Below, piece by piece: positions 1 through 9,846 of a stretch of DNA of 64,000 nucleotides. The stretch is from Bacillus glycinifermentans. GTDB taxonomy: Bacteria > Bacillota > Bacilli > Bacillales > Bacillaceae. How positions within the stretch are numbered: position 1 is the first letter of the stretch; each line of letters opens with the position of its first letter. The notes beneath the pieces were generated by a model. That model did no database searches. It saw only the letters and a program-made list of their open reading frames with translations, and was not told where the DNA came from. Location: contig NZ_LECW02000022.1 of assembly GCF_001042475.2 (NCBI RefSeq), positions 124,001-188,000 on the forward strand, read 5' to 3'. The translations under genes and the position numbers were made by a program.

Positions 1-714
1 CTCGGCGCCATCTTCAGAGAAAGCATTTACACGTATATGGAAGAAGGAGAGCACCCTGTGACACTTGCATCATTGACATATGCCGATCAAAACGGCGTTC
101 CTTTTATCAAATGCCTGATCGAAAAGTCGGGGCTGTCGGCAGAAGAGTGGACCGGACAGCTTTTTCAAACGATGATGCCGCCGCTGCTTCACTTTATGTA
201 CCGGTACGGCACTGTCTTCTCGCCGCACGGACAAAATACGATTCTCGTTTTAAAAGGCTGCAAGCCTCACAGGCTCGCGATCAAAGATTTCGTCGATGAC
301 GTTAACATCAGCGACCAGCCCCTGCCAGAGCTGGCCGGTTTGACGGATGATTTAAAAGCGGTTCTTAGAAGCGAGCCGCCGGAAGGGCTCGTGCAGTTCA
401 TTTTCACGGGGCTCTTCATCTGCCATTTGCGGTATGTGGCCAACATTTTGGAAAATCATGATCTGCTTCCGGAAAAGCGCCTCTGGAAAGCGCTCGCTGA
501 CGCCATTTTGGATTATCAGCGAAAATTCCCTGAGCTGCGCGAGCGCTTTGAGCTGTTTGACTTGTTCAAGCCCGAACTGACGAAGCTTTGCCTGAACCGG
601 AACCGGATGGTTGACTACGGCTACAGGGACGGAGATGACCGTCCGCATGCGTCCGAATTCGGAAAGGTGACAAACGCGCTTACCCAATTCAAAAAAGAAG
701 CCGCACAGCTCTGA
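1..714 (+). CDS. IucA/IucC family siderophore synthetase, C-terminal part
   Basis: The reading frame is open from the first base, so this is the last 237 residues of a longer protein whose start lies outside the window. The segment HGQNTILVL followed by a basic stretch and KDFVDDVNIS matches the nucleotide- and substrate-binding part of the IucA/IucC NRPS-independent siderophore synthetases, which condense citrate-like carboxylates with amines using ATP. The C-terminal half is helical, as in the FhuF-like end of these enzymes. It presumably closes a hydroxamate- or catecholate-type siderophore operon to the left. A terminator follows the stop. The family call is firm; the particular siderophore cannot be told from this fragment. 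Confidence 0.82.
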   Translation, partial: LGAIFRESIYTYMEEGEHPVTLASLTYADQNGVPFIKCLIEKSGLSAEEWTGQLFQTMMPPLLHFMYRYGTVFSPHGQNTILVLKGCKPHRLAIKDFVDDVNISDQPLPELAGLTDDLKAVLRSEPPEGLVQFIFTGLFICHLRYVANILENHDLLPEKRLWKALADAILDYQRKFPELRERFELFDLFKPELTKLCLNRNRMVDYGYRDGDDRPHASEFGKVTNALTQFKKEAAQL

Positions 715-730
715 TACTGTTTGCGGCTTC
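691..730 (-). terminator. Intrinsic terminator of the yitJ-metH-yitI operon
   Basis: On the minus strand a 9-bp stem GAAGCCGCA/TGCGGCTTC (697-705 with 722-730) is followed by a run of six T (691-696). It lies inside the last codons of the convergent siderophore gene. Confidence 0.8.
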
Positions 731-734
731 CTGG

Positions 735-759
735 GCCCCGCCTGCGGCGGGGCTTTTTT
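735..759 (+). terminator. Intrinsic terminator of the siderophore gene
   Basis: A perfect 8-bp GC stem, GCCCCGCC/GGCGGGGC, with a three-base loop and six T on the plus strand. It overlaps the stop codon of the convergent yitI. Confidence 0.85.
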
Positions 760-1195
760 ATAGTGTTTTATACATCAATACATGAGGGCCGATATGGGGT
801 ATTTCATAAACATCGCCCTTTTCGCTGAAACCGAGCCTTTTATAATACTCCTTTACCGATGTTCTTGCATTGCACCATAAAAGGTCCGCTCTTCTTTCGC
901 GGAGGCGCTCTTCCGCATGGCGGATTAACGCACTTCCCGCTTTTTGCTTGCGAAAGCCTTCAAGCGTTGCCATTCCTCTCAGCTGATACTGAAGGACGCC
1001 TTCAAGATCGGAGCGGGGCGATTTGTGAAAAGAAGCGATGCTGATTAATGTCCCGTCGATAAACCCGCCGAGGTGAAATGTCCCGTCAAGCAAATCTGTT
1101 TCATAGCGGCAGGCATCGGCCGGCTGATTCGGCCGCAAAATGCGATGCCTGATGTCATACGTTTTCTCTGCCGTAATTTCTTTCACTTCGACCAT
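758..1195 (-). CDS. yitI: GNAT family N-acetyltransferase YitI
   Basis: 145 aa, the size of a single GNAT domain. The central part (about residues 70-110) has the pattern of beta-4/alpha-3 in acetyl-CoA-binding acetyltransferases: [20 protein letters not shown] followed by an [19 protein letters not shown] segment typical of beta-5 and the alpha-4 region. The substrate is unknown. The start is supported by GGAGGGC about 5 bases upstream. It lies only 18 bases downstream of metH on the same strand and probably shares the S-box-controlled transcript, although nothing in the protein itself points to sulfur metabolism. Confidence 0.85.
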   Translation of the reverse strand: MVEVKEITAEKTYDIRHRILRPNQPADACRYETDLLDGTFHLGGFIDGTLISIASFHKSPRSDLEGVLQYQLRGMATLEGFRKQKAGSALIRHAEERLRERRADLLWCNARTSVKEYYKRLGFSEKGDVYEIPHIGPHVLMYKTL

Positions 1196-1213
1196 ATGAG
1201 GCCCTCCTTTAGA

Positions 1214-4200
1214 TCAATGCACATTAAAATATCTGGCTTCAGGGTGTGAGACGACGATCGCCGATACGGAGGCTTCAGGCTCCATCATAAACCCGTCTGT
1301 CAAATGAATGCCGATCCCTTCCGGCTGAATGAGCCTGAACAGCTTTTCCTGATCCTCAAGGTTCGGACACGCCGGATATCCGAAGGAATAGCGCTGCCCT
1401 TGGTACTTCGCCTGAAAACGCTGCTCCATCGTGAAGTCAGGTGCATCAGGGAAGCCCCAGCGGTCGCGGATGATTTGATGCGTCCGCTCGGCGAGCCCTT
1501 CGGCAAGCTCGAGGGCGAGGGCCTGGACCGCATGGCTTTTTAAATAGTCGCCTTCAGCTTTAAAGCGGTTCGCAATTTCCCTCACGTGTCTGCCCGCGGT
1601 CACCGCGAAGAATGACACATAATCAAGCTCGCCTTTCGGCCGTATATAATCGGAAATACAGCGGAACGGAAGCTTCTCCTGCCTCGGAAAAACAAACGTT
1701 TCAAGAATCTTGTCATGATTTCCGGGATCAAGGATATGAAGCGCGTCGCCTTCGCTGTACGCCGGGAAAAATTGATATACGACGGCGGGATCGAACCAGC
1801 CGTGCTTTTTCCCTTCGAAGAGCAATCCGTCGATTAATGCCTTCAGCTCAAGCGCTTTCGCATTTTTTTCAGCCAGCAGCTTTTTCACTTTTCCTTTCAA
1901 ACCGAGGTGATGGCCGATGAGCATTTGTTCATTTACATACGGCACAATATAGGAAAGGTCAATGTTTTTAAAATAATGCCGCTTTAAATCTTCCGGCTGA
2001 AAGACCGGTGCCTCCGGAACGAGCGCCCGTTTTTCAAGCATTTCTATAACGGCCGCCGATGGTTTCTTTTCTGCAACAGCGGCGGGTGCAGCCTGTTCTT
2101 TTTTTTCGAGAAACTGCGACGGGTCCTTCCGCAGCTCGTTGGCGAGGGACAAGCCGTCCATGGCGTCCTTTGCGTATAAAACAGGCCCTTTATATTCAGG
2201 CGATATTTTCATGTTCGTAAATTTTCTCGAAAGCGCGGCGCCGCCGACCATAATCGGAATGGAAATCTCGGCTTTATCAAGGTCCTGAGCGGTGACGACC
2301 ATCTGCTGCGCGGATTTGACAAGCAGCCCCGACAAACCGATAATATCGGGATTTTCTTTGCGGATCGCTTCGATGAGCTCCTGCGGCGTCACTTTAATTC
2401 CGAGGTCTACGACTTTGTAGCCGTTGTTGCTTAAAATGATGTCGACCAGGTTTTTGCCGATGTCGTGTACATCGCCTTTTACAGTCGCCAAAATGATCTT
2501 GCCTTTGCCGCTGTCGTCCTTTTTCTCCATATACTGCTCGAGAAACGAAACAGCGGCTTTCATGACTTCCGCAGACTGAAGCACTTCGGCGACGATCAGT
2601 TCATTGTCGTTAAACAGCCGTCCGACCTCTGCCATCCCGTCCATCAGCGGGCCGTTGATGACGTCAAGCGGAGTGTCGTATTTCGCCAGCGCTTTTTCAA
2701 GATCGGGAATGAGGCCTTCTTTCGTTCCTTCGATGACATAACCGGCGAGGCGTTCATCGAGCGAAAGGGATGTCTTCGGCTGCTTGTCTGCTTTTTTCTT
2801 ACCCCTGTAAAACTCGGTGAATGCCGCAAGCGTCTTGTCATCGGTATGGAACAAGAGCTTTTCGGCCATTTCGATCTCCAGTTTTGGAATCGAGGCGAAG
2901 CGTTCGAGCTTTTCAGTATTGACGATCGCATAATCAAGCCCGGCCTGTGTGGCATGGTATAAAAAGACGGCATTTAAGATTTCCCTGCCGACGGGAGGGA
3001 GGCCGAACGATACGTTGCTGACCCCGAGAATCGTCAAGCATTCGGGCAGCTTGTCTTTGATGAGGCGGATGCCTTCAACCGTTTCTTTTGCAGAGCCGAT
3101 ATACTGTTCATCACCGGTTCCAACGGGAAAGACGAGCGGGTCAAAAATAATGTCGCATGCCGGAATCCCGTATTTTTTCGTGAGCAGCTCATAGGAGCGC
3201 ACGGCGACGTCCAGTTTTTTTTCCGCGGTGACGGCCATTCCTGTTTCATCGATCGTCCCGACGACAAGCGCGCCTCCGAACCGCTTGACGAGCGGAAGGA
3301 TGTCGGCGAAACGTTCTTCTCCGTCCTCGAGATTGATCGAGTTGATGATCGCTTTCCCCTGCGAATATTTTAGCGCCTTTTCGATGACCGCTTTATCGGT
3401 CGAATCGATCACAAACGGAGCCTTCACTTTTTTCATCGCTTCTTTTAAAAAGCCTTCCATATCCTCTGCTTCATCGCGGTCGGGATCAGCGAGGCAGATG
3501 TCGATGACGTGCGCCCCGTTTTTCACTTGGGCTCTTGCGATTTCAGCAGCTTCCTCGAATTTCCGTTCGGTGATGAGGCGCTTGAATTTTCGCGAACCGA
3601 TGACATTTGTCCGCTCCCCGACAAAAAGAGGGCGCATCGATTCCTCATAAATCAAGCCGTCGATCCCTGAGACGGTGTGAGGTCTCGGTCCTGCCGGGAG
3701 CTCGCGGGGCGGCAGTGAAGCCACTTCATCGGCCAGCGCCTCGATATGGGCCGGCGTCGTTCCGCAGCAGCCGCCGACGATGTTCAGCCAGCCTTCTTCT
3801 GCGAAAGCCCTGATTTTTTTCGCAAGTGACTGCGGTGATTCATGATACTGCCCTTCTTCATCGGGCAGGCCGGCATTTGGATAGCAGCTGACTGCCGTCC
3901 CGGCAAGGGAGGAGAGGGTCCGGATATGGTCTGTCATAAATTCGGGCCCTGTTGCACAGTTTAAGCCGACGCTGATCGGCTTCATGTGTTCCAGGGAGAT
4001 ATAAAACGATTCGATATCCTGACCGGCGAGCGTCGTGCCCATCGGCTCGATCGTTCCCGATACCATGAGGGGAAGGGTTTTTTTTGTCTTTTCAAACGCT
4101 TGCCTGATGCCGATGAAGCCGGCTTTTACGTTCAGCATATCCTGACTCGTTTCAAGGAGCAGAAGGTCGGCGCCCCCCGTGATCAGCGCTCTCGCCTGTT

Positions 4201-4630
4201 CCTCATAATTGGAGACGAGCTCATCGAACGTCGTGCCGCCGGTAACGGAAAGGGTTTTCGTCGTCGGGCCCATTGCCCCGGCGACAAATCTTGGCCATTC
4301 AGGCGTTGTATATTTTTGAACGGCGGCTTTTGCGAGCTTGACGGACGCCGCATTGATATCAAAAGCGAGATGTCCAAGGCCGTACTCATCAAGAACGAGT
4401 CTTGTCGCGCCGAATGTATTCGTCTCAATGATATCGGCTTTTGCCGCCAAATAAGCCTCATGAATTCCTTGGATGACGTGCGGCGCTGTCACACTCAAAT
4501 ATTCATTGCATCCTTCATAGGCTTCACCGCCGAAATCGGCGGGTGATAAGATTGCATTTTGAATCATCGTTCCCATCGCACCGTCAAGAACGAGGATTTT
4601 TTTCTTCAGCTGGTCAGTGATGATAGACAT
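1214..4630 (-). CDS. metH: Cobalamin-dependent methionine synthase
   Basis: 1138 aa, in the size range of MetH. It transfers the methyl group of 5-methyl-tetrahydrofolate to homocysteine through methylcobalamin. The modules appear in the usual order: the homocysteine/zinc domain with Cys225 and the GGCCGTTP motif (Cys288-Cys289), the pterin-binding domain (about 330-600), the B12 cap and Rossmann domain with DVHDIG (His722 is the lower cobalt ligand), and a C-terminal reactivation domain (about 890-1138) with an AdoMet-binding segment near [13 protein letters not shown]. Its start lies 17 bases inside the end of yitJ, so translation is coupled; AAAGGAG precedes it. B. subtilis 168 uses the cobalamin-independent MetE instead, so this gene marks a lineage difference. 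Confidence 0.95.
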   Translation of the reverse strand: MSIITDQLKKKILVLDGAMGTMIQNAILSPADFGGEAYEGCNEYLSVTAPHVIQGIHEAYLAAKADIIETNTFGATRLVLDEYGLGHLAFDINAASVKLAKAAVQKYTTPEWPRFVAGAMGPTTKTLSVTGGTTFDELVSNYEEQARALITGGADLLLLETSQDMLNVKAGFIGIRQAFEKTKKTLPLMVSGTIEPMGTTLAGQDIESFYISLEHMKPISVGLNCATGPEFMTDHIRTLSSLAGTAVSCYPNAGLPDEEGQYHESPQSLAKKIRAFAEEGWLNIVGGCCGTTPAHIEALADEVASLPPRELPAGPRPHTVSGIDGLIYEESMRPLFVGERTNVIGSRKFKRLITERKFEEAAEIARAQVKNGAHVIDICLADPDRDEAEDMEGFLKEAMKKVKAPFVIDSTDKAVIEKALKYSQGKAIINSINLEDGEERFADILPLVKRFGGALVVGTIDETGMAVTAEKKLDVAVRSYELLTKKYGIPACDIIFDPLVFPVGTGDEQYIGSAKETVEGIRLIKDKLPECLTILGVSNVSFGLPPVGREILNAVFLYHATQAGLDYAIVNTEKLERFASIPKLEIEMAEKLLFHTDDKTLAAFTEFYRGKKKADKQPKTSLSLDERLAGYVIEGTKEGLIPDLEKALAKYDTPLDVINGPLMDGMAEVGRLFNDNELIVAEVLQSAEVMKAAVSFLEQYMEKKDDSGKGKIILATVKGDVHDIGKNLVDIILSNNGYKVVDLGIKVTPQELIEAIRKENPDIIGLSGLLVKSAQQMVVTAQDLDKAEISIPIMVGGAALSRKFTNMKISPEYKGPVLYAKDAMDGLSLANELRKDPSQFLEKKEQAAPAAVAEKKPSAAVIEMLEKRALVPEAPVFQPEDLKRHYFKNIDLSYIVPYVNEQMLIGHHLGLKGKVKKLLAEKNAKALELKALIDGLLFEGKKHGWFDPAVVYQFFPAYSEGDALHILDPGNHDKILETFVFPRQEKLPFRCISDYIRPKGELDYVSFFAVTAGRHVREIANRFKAEGDYLKSHAVQALALELAEGLAERTHQIIRDRWGFPDAPDFTMEQRFQAKYQGQRYSFGYPACPNLEDQEKLFRLIQPEGIGIHLTDGFMMEPEASVSAIVVSHPEARYFNVH

Positions 4631-6452
4631 TTGTCGTCTCCTTTTCTTTCTGGTGAATGTACGTCGTAAGCTCTGCGGTTAAATCTGACCGCAAAAACGG
4701 TGTGATCAGATAAATTCCGTTGAACAAATCGTATGCGGCGTCAAGCAGCGAGCGGGCGATGGCGAGCCCTTCCTCAGCCTGTTTTTGTTTGTCGCTGCCG
4801 GCAAGCGCCATCTTTTCGCGGATCGCATCCGACAGTTTGATGCCTGGAATTTCGTTGTGAATAAACTCGGCATTCCGGCTGCTTGTGAGCGGCATGATCC
4901 CGATATAAATCGGGGTTTTGAGATGCTTTGTTTCCTCATAGATCTTGATGAGCTGTTCTTCGGAATAGACGGGCTGGGAAATAAAATAGTCTGCGCCACA
5001 GTCGATCTTTTTCTCAATCCGTTTGACCGCTTTGTCAATATGTCTCACGTTCGGATTGAAGGCGGCCGCGACGGAAAAGTTCGTTTTCTTGCCGAGCGGT
5101 TTTCCCGAATAGGACAAGCCTTCATTAAATTGTTTGATCAGGCTGATCAAGTCGAATGACGTCAGATCGTAAACAGAAGTCGCTCCAGGGAAATCGCCGA
5201 TTTTCGACGGGTCTCCGGTAATCGCCAAAACGTCGGAAAGTCCGAGCGTATCAAGTCCCATTAAATGAGACTGCAGGCCGATCAGGTTGCGGTCCCTGCA
5301 TGTAATATGGACGAGCGACCTCATGTCAAGCCTCTCTTTTAAAAGCGCGCCGCAGGCCACATTGCTGATTCTCGGCGTGGCGAGCGAGTTGTCCGCTAAC
5401 GTGAGTGCATCGATTCCGGCTGACTTTAACTCTTTTGCTGCCCGCAAAAACTTTTCAAAATTTAATTGTTTAGGAGGGTCCAATTCGACGATAATGGAGC
5501 GCTTCTCTTTCGCGAGCTCGTCTAAAGCGGGCTCCGTTCTTTCGCGCTGAACGGCTGCCGCCGCTTTCTCCCTGGTTTTGACCCGTTTTTCGGTGACGGG
5601 CGGGAGGCCTTTGACAGCTTCAGCCATCGCTCTGATGTGGTTCGGCGTCGTTCCGCAGCAGCCGCCGATGATGCGCGCACCCTGATTGCGAAACTCAACC
5701 GCGCTGTTTCTGAAATATGCGTCATCCGTTTCATAGACGAGACGCCCTTCGACAAGGGATGGAAGGCTGCTGTTCGGATAGACGGAAAGGTAAGCGTCCT
5801 TCAAGAGAGGCACCTCCTCGAGCGCTTTGATCATGTGATAGGGGCCGAGGCGGCAGTTGATGCCGACCACATCGGCTCCGAGTCCCGCCAAAAGCGCCAA
5901 GCCCTCTGCAAGCGGGGTCCCGTCCTGAAGAACGCCTTCTTCATGCATCGATACGTTTACGATGATCGGAAGGTTCGTTTCTTTTCTGGCAATCTTCAAT
6001 ACTTCGCGCGCTTCCTCTAAGTCATAATACGTTTCCAGAAGGAGTCCGTCCGGCTCCTCATTCAACAGAAGGTAAAGCTGTTCGCGAAAGCTTCTTTTAA
6101 TGTCATCGAGCGAATACTTATTTTTATTGAACGTCCGGATGCCGCCGAGCGTTCCGAGAACATAGGCGGAGTGAGCCGCCGAACGGGCGAGGCGGACGGC
6201 TTTTTCGTTGATTTGCTTTGTCTCGTCTTCAAGGCCGTATCTGGACAGCTTAATGAAATTTGCGCCGTACGTGTTTGTTTGAATGATGTCGGCGCCTGCC
6301 TTGACATATGCTTCATGAATCCGTTTCACTTCATCAGGCTTTGAGACGTTCAGCTCTTCGAAGCAGCGGTCGATCCCGTATGAATAAAGAAGCGTTCCCA
6401 TTGCGCCGTCGGCTATTAACGTTTTGCTTTTTATATCCTCCAATAAACCCAT
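4614..6452 (-). CDS. yitJ: Bifunctional homocysteine S-methyltransferase / methylenetetrahydrofolate reductase YitJ
   Basis: 612 aa. The N-terminal half (1-290) is a homocysteine methyltransferase domain with the zinc-binding GGCCGTTP motif at Cys265-Cys266. The C-terminal half (about 315-590) is a MetF-type domain that reduces 5,10-methylene-THF to 5-methyl-THF (segments [35 protein letters not shown]). It therefore makes the methyl donor that the adjacent MetH consumes. It is the first gene of the operon, with AAGGGGG before the ATG and an S-box riboswitch upstream. Length and domain order match B. subtilis YitJ. Confidence 0.94.
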   Translation of the reverse strand: MGLLEDIKSKTLIADGAMGTLLYSYGIDRCFEELNVSKPDEVKRIHEAYVKAGADIIQTNTYGANFIKLSRYGLEDETKQINEKAVRLARSAAHSAYVLGTLGGIRTFNKNKYSLDDIKRSFREQLYLLLNEEPDGLLLETYYDLEEAREVLKIARKETNLPIIVNVSMHEEGVLQDGTPLAEGLALLAGLGADVVGINCRLGPYHMIKALEEVPLLKDAYLSVYPNSSLPSLVEGRLVYETDDAYFRNSAVEFRNQGARIIGGCCGTTPNHIRAMAEAVKGLPPVTEKRVKTREKAAAAVQRERTEPALDELAKEKRSIIVELDPPKQLNFEKFLRAAKELKSAGIDALTLADNSLATPRISNVACGALLKERLDMRSLVHITCRDRNLIGLQSHLMGLDTLGLSDVLAITGDPSKIGDFPGATSVYDLTSFDLISLIKQFNEGLSYSGKPLGKKTNFSVAAAFNPNVRHIDKAVKRIEKKIDCGADYFISQPVYSEEQLIKIYEETKHLKTPIYIGIMPLTSSRNAEFIHNEIPGIKLSDAIREKMALAGSDKQKQAEEGLAIARSLLDAAYDLFNGIYLITPFLRSDLTAELTTYIHQKEKETTNVYHH

Positions 6453-6483
6453 CGTTTTCCCCCTTAAAAACAGTAATAAATAA

Positions 6484-6515
6484 AAAAAGCCTTCTAAGAA
6501 GAAGACTTTTCGTTT
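6484..6515 (-). terminator. S-box attenuator hairpin upstream of yitJ
   Basis: On the minus strand AAGTCTTCTTC pairs with AGAAGGCTT and is followed by a T-rich run. It is the expression-platform terminator between the SAM aptamer and yitJ; bound SAM should favour it. Confidence 0.8.
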
Positions 6516-6529
6516 GCATTCACCTTCTT

Positions 6530-6640
6530 CTTATCTTCCAAGCAGTCTGCTTGCTGGATTTAGCACCTTGGTCATGAAACAATCATTACACCGGTTGCTG
6601 AGGCTTCATCGGGCCAGTCCCTCTGCCTCTCTTGATAAGA
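6530..6640 (-). promoter_or_regulatory. SAM-I (S-box) riboswitch
   Basis: Read on the minus strand, the conserved S-box elements occur in order: CTTATC at the 5' side of P1, AGAGGGACTGGCCC, GAAGCCTCAGCAACC, AAGGTGC, TCCAGCA, then GGAAGATAAG closing P1. A terminator follows, 130 bases upstream of yitJ. High S-adenosylmethionine should stop transcription of yitJ-metH-yitI. B. subtilis yitJ is a classic S-box gene. Confidence 0.96.
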
Positions 6641-6732
6641 ACAGCTATTCAATTGTCGGCTGATGCCGCCAAAAAACGGCTTTTACTCAATTTACCGAAA
6701 ATCGGGGGAATAATCAACAGTAAATTGAGAAT

Positions 6733-7224
6733 TTATCGAAAATTTATAAATTGAACATCAATCGGAAGATCCGCTTCCCTTACCAAGGCGATGATTTGCT
6801 GGAGATCGTCTTTGTTTTTCCCGGTCACCCTGATTTGGTCATCCTGTACTTGGGATTTGACTTTAAGGCCCGATTTTTTGATCAGGGTATTGATTTTCTT
6901 TGCGTTTTCTTTGTCGATGCCCTGAACAAGCTTGCCGCGCTGTCTGACCGTTCCGCCTGACGCGTTTTCCAGCTTGGAATACTCGATGTTTTTCGTCGGG
7001 ACGTTCCGCTTGATGAGCTTGTTGACGAGAACGTCTTTCAGCTGGTTCATTTTGAATTCGTCGTCTGACACGAGCACAAGCTCCTCCCCGTCGAGCGTGA
7101 TGCTGCTTTTCGAACCTTTGAAATCATAGCGGTTGCCGATTTCTTTCAAAGCGGTTTGGATTGCGTTTTGAACTTCGGGAAGTTCCACCTTTGAAACGAT
7201 GTCAAATGAGCTTTCTTTAGCCAT
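6733..7224 (-). CDS. yitK: YajQ family nucleotide-binding protein YitK
   Basis: 163 aa, the standard length of the YajQ/DUF520 family ([12 protein letters not shown] at the start, KIKKSGLK-type middle, VQFINFR at the end). Members are small cytosolic proteins with two RRM-like folds; some bind cyclic di-GMP or nucleotides, but the role in Bacillus is unclear. An in-frame ATG seven codons upstream exists, but the ATG at 7224 sits 10 bases after TGGAGG and gives the family N-terminus. It is divergent from yitL. Confidence 0.9.
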   Translation of the reverse strand: MAKESSFDIVSKVELPEVQNAIQTALKEIGNRYDFKGSKSSITLDGEELVLVSDDEFKMNQLKDVLVNKLIKRNVPTKNIEYSKLENASGGTVRQRGKLVQGIDKENAKKINTLIKKSGLKVKSQVQDDQIRVTGKNKDDLQQIIALVREADLPIDVQFINFR

Positions 7225-7385
7225 AAGAAAAAAACCTCCATCCATTTTACTTATGAGTCAATTATAGTAGAATAAGGTGAAACTTCCAATATCGAACGGT
7301 TTCGTCTGGCCGTTATCTGGCAATAATTTGAACATTGGAGGAATACGAAAAAGCGAAACAGGCGAGTGAGAAAGGAAGAGCAAGT

Positions 7386-8234
7386 ATGAAACCGGGACAG
7401 CAATTAACGTTGAAAATAGATCACAAAGCAGATTACGGATATTTTTTGACCGATGGAGAAACGGTCATCCTTTTGCACAACAGCGAGATCACCGAAGATA
7501 TTGAAGACAGGGAAGAGGTCGATGTATTCATATATGTCGATCATGAAGGCCGTCCGGCGGCTACGATGAGGAAGCCGCTGATCAGCGCTGATCATTACGG
7601 TTGGGTCGAAGTCGTTGATGCGGTAGATGACATGGGGGTTTTCGTCGATGTCGGGCTTACGAAGGATGCGCTGGTGGCAACCGAACATCTGCCGCCTTAT
7701 TCATCCGTCTGGCCGCAGAAAGGGGACAGGCTCTATTGCATGCTGAAAATCACGAGCCATGGGAGAATGTTTGCCAAACCGGCTCCGGAAGACAGGATGA
7801 GCGAGCTGTTTACCGAAGCGTCCCCGGACCTGATGAATAAAGAGCTGACAGGGACGGTTTACCGCTTGATCGCTTCAGGCTCGTTTATGATTTCCGACGG
7901 CGGCATCAGAGGCTTCATTCACTCCTCCGAGAGAAAACAAGAGCCGCGGTTGGGAGAGAGGCTCACGGCAAGAGTGATTAAAGTCAAGGATGACGGATCT
8001 GTCAATTTGTCGCTTTTGCCGAGAAAGCAGGATGCCATGACGGTGGACGCGGAAGAAATTTTGACGTATATGAGATCGAGAAACGGGGCGATGCCGTTTT
8101 GGGATAAAAGCGACCCGGAAGACATTAAAGAGCGGTTTAACATGAGCAAGGCAGCGTTTAAAAGAGCGCTCGGCCATCTGATGAAACACGATAAAATCTA
8201 TCAGGAAGACGGATGGACATACGAGAAAAAATAG
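7386..8234 (+). CDS. yitL: S1-domain RNA-binding protein YitL (CvfB family)
   Basis: 282 aa from the ATG at 7386, which follows AGAAAGGAAG. Several S1-like OB folds occur in tandem: one around residues 5-60 (GYFLTDGETVILLHN), one around 65-130 (VDDMGVFVDVGLTKDALV) and one around 145-215 (GSFMISDGGIRGFIHSSE, ending VNLSLLPRK). A C-terminal winged-helix segment follows (about 230-282, MSKAAFKRALGHLMKHDKIY). This is the CvfB/YitL architecture, an RNA-binding regulator; CvfB in Staphylococcus affects virulence gene expression. The exact RNA targets here are unknown. An upstream in-frame TTG at 7335 is possible but has no ribosome-binding site. Confidence 0.85.
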   Translation: MKPGQQLTLKIDHKADYGYFLTDGETVILLHNSEITEDIEDREEVDVFIYVDHEGRPAATMRKPLISADHYGWVEVVDAVDDMGVFVDVGLTKDALVATEHLPPYSSVWPQKGDRLYCMLKITSHGRMFAKPAPEDRMSELFTEASPDLMNKELTGTVYRLIASGSFMISDGGIRGFIHSSERKQEPRLGERLTARVIKVKDDGSVNLSLLPRKQDAMTVDAEEILTYMRSRNGAMPFWDKSDPEDIKERFNMSKAAFKRALGHLMKHDKIYQEDGWTYEKK

Positions 8235-8239
8235 CAGCT

Positions 8240-8272
8240 GCAGGCGGCGTTTCCTAAAGAATCGCCGCCTGC
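8240..8272. terminator. Hairpin between yitL and the convergent DUF3941 gene
   Basis: A perfect 10-bp stem GCAGGCGGCG/CGCCGCCTGC. It lies directly after yitL, and on the minus strand a T6 tract occurs about 8 bases past the stem, so it may serve both genes. Confidence 0.7.
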
Positions 8273-8275
8273 TCT

Positions 8276-8401
8276 TTATAAATGATGAGGTTTTTTTGAT
8301 CCCTGGTGCTTCCCGGCTTGTCTGTTTTTTTCGGCGAGCCGGTTTTTTTGCTGGTTGACCGCGTTGTGATCGACCGATTTTTTATCATCGTCTTTCGTCA
8401 C
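8276..8401 (-). CDS. Small basic DUF3941-like protein
   Basis: A 41-aa ORF with a GTG start preceded by GGGAGGTG at good spacing. The product begins MTKDDDKKSVDHNA and contains the repeated motif QQKNRLAEKNRQAGKHQGS; it is highly charged and has no hydrophobic core. This resembles the DUF3941 family of short Bacillus proteins, whose function is not known. It is convergent with yitL. The family match is from memory and rests on the KNRLAEKNRQAGKH pattern. Confidence 0.7.
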   Translation of the reverse strand: MTKDDDKKSVDHNAVNQQKNRLAEKNRQAGKHQGSKKPHHL

Positions 8402-8552
8402 AAAGAGCACCTCCCGTAAATAGATTGCTCACAGGGCCGTAAACTATGTGCGCTATTTTTTCTATGTTTTTGCCGGGAAGTCTATACCTTTCGGAAAATG
8501 CGGCATACATATATGGATGATAGGAAAAAGCAACAGGAAAAGGAGAAGAGGT

Positions 8553-8759
8553 ATGGAGTTTCCCTGTGCAGTTTATATTCGTCATGTTTCAGGCGGCGGG
8601 GTTGTGAATTTTGGCGGGGCGATCAAGATCAGCCCGATCCATACGTCAAAAACCGTTGAAGGAGCAGGAAGCGGGAATACGGGGCTTACGGTTTCAGATA
8701 CGGGAATTTCAGATACGGATGCCCTAGATAGCGACTTGCTTGATCAAACTATCGTATAA
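8553..8759 (+). CDS. GerPA/GerPF-like spore germination protein
   Basis: 68 aa from the ATG at 8553, which has GGAGAAGAGG directly upstream. The sequence FPCAVYIRHVSGGGVVNFGGAIKISP...SKTVEGAGSGNTG matches the gerPA/gerPF family, small spore inner-coat proteins needed for germinants to pass the coat. The Gly/Ser-rich middle and acidic tail (DTDALDSDLLDQ) are typical. The gerP operon is elsewhere in B. subtilis, so this is a stand-alone paralogue and I give no symbol. Expression is probably sporulation-specific from the mother cell, although the promoter is not certain. Confidence 0.8.
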   Translation: MEFPCAVYIRHVSGGGVVNFGGAIKISPIHTSKTVEGAGSGNTGLTVSDTGISDTDALDSDLLDQTIV

Positions 8760-8810
8760 GGATGCGGGTGGCTCCTTGTCAAAGACCAGGAGCCATCGGC
8801 CTGTGAACAT

Positions 8811-9671
8811 TCATCTTTTTTCTTTTCCCGAAAAAAAGACCGCCACTGTGCCAGGGCCCGCATGCGCGCCGATGGTCGATCCGATCATATGAACCACGAT
8901 GTCTTTCGGATGAAACTCGGCTTCGATGAGCCGCTTGATTTCGTCGGCCGTTTCTTCGGCATCCCCGTGGCTGATCCCGATCGTCTGGCTATTTAGATCA
9001 CGTCCTCTTTCTTTCATAAGCTCGATCATCCGTTTCAAAAGCTTCTTTTTGCCCCTGATTTTTTCTAAAGGGACAAGCTTTCCTCCTTCGACATCAAGCA
9101 GCGGTTTGATATTGAGCAATCCTCCGACGAACGCGGATGCTTTGCTGATTCTGCCGCCCCTTGCCAAATAGGTCAAATCGTCGACGGTAAAAATATGTTC
9201 AAGATGGTCGCAAAAGTCCTTTACAGACGTTTCGATTTCTTGTATTGTATTGCCGTTAGTTGCGAGTTCAAGCGCATGTTTTACGGCGAGGCCGTAGCCC
9301 AATGAAGCGCATTTTGAATCGATGATCCGCAAATCAAAATCAGGAAATTCTTCCTTGACCTCGTTTGCTGCCATTACGGCAGTCTGGTATGTGCCGGAAA
9401 GCTCAGAGGAAAAGGCGATATATAAAGCGGGCTGATTCTCTTTCGCAAGATTTGTGAACGCGTCTTTCATAAGCTGGAAAGACGGCTGGAAAGTTTTAGG
9501 CGCTTTCCCGTTGCGCATCGCTTCATATACATCAAGAGGCTGAATCGTTACGAGATCGTCATACTCTTTGTCGTCAAGAAGCACGCGCAAAGGAATGAAA
9601 GTGACGCCGTTGTCATCGTAAAAAGATTTCGGCAAATCCGCCGCACTGTCGGCTATCAGATGAACGGTCAT
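8811..9671 (-). CDS. yitS: DegV family fatty-acid-binding protein YitS
   Basis: 286 aa, typical of DegV proteins. The N-terminus [13 protein letters not shown], the loop [11 protein letters not shown] and the [18 protein letters not shown] segment are the hallmark fatty-acid pocket and FakB-like motifs. DegV/FakB proteins bind a fatty acid and present it to the fatty acid kinase FakA for phosphorylation. The start ATG follows GAAGGGG at 8 bases. It is divergent from yitT. Confidence 0.9.
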   Translation of the reverse strand: MTVHLIADSAADLPKSFYDDNGVTFIPLRVLLDDKEYDDLVTIQPLDVYEAMRNGKAPKTFQPSFQLMKDAFTNLAKENQPALYIAFSSELSGTYQTAVMAANEVKEEFPDFDLRIIDSKCASLGYGLAVKHALELATNGNTIQEIETSVKDFCDHLEHIFTVDDLTYLARGGRISKASAFVGGLLNIKPLLDVEGGKLVPLEKIRGKKKLLKRMIELMKERGRDLNSQTIGISHGDAEETADEIKRLIEAEFHPKDIVVHMIGSTIGAHAGPGTVAVFFSGKEKR

Positions 9672-9846
9672 TTAGAACCCCTTCTTTCATCGTAATGGTT
9701 TTTAGGTTAACATGGCGCACGGCGCCGCCGCGGAAGCTGATCCGCTTTTCCAAGATCAACTATATCATATAATTTTATTTTGGCGTTTTCAAAATATGGA
9801 TTTAAGGGTAAACCAATTATATAGAATTAGCGGAGGAACTGAAAAA

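Noticed and set aside
8767-8797. TGGCTCCT...AGGAGCCA hairpin after the GerPA-like gene as a terminator
   Set aside because: The stem is good but there is no T-run on the plus strand and none close on the minus strand.
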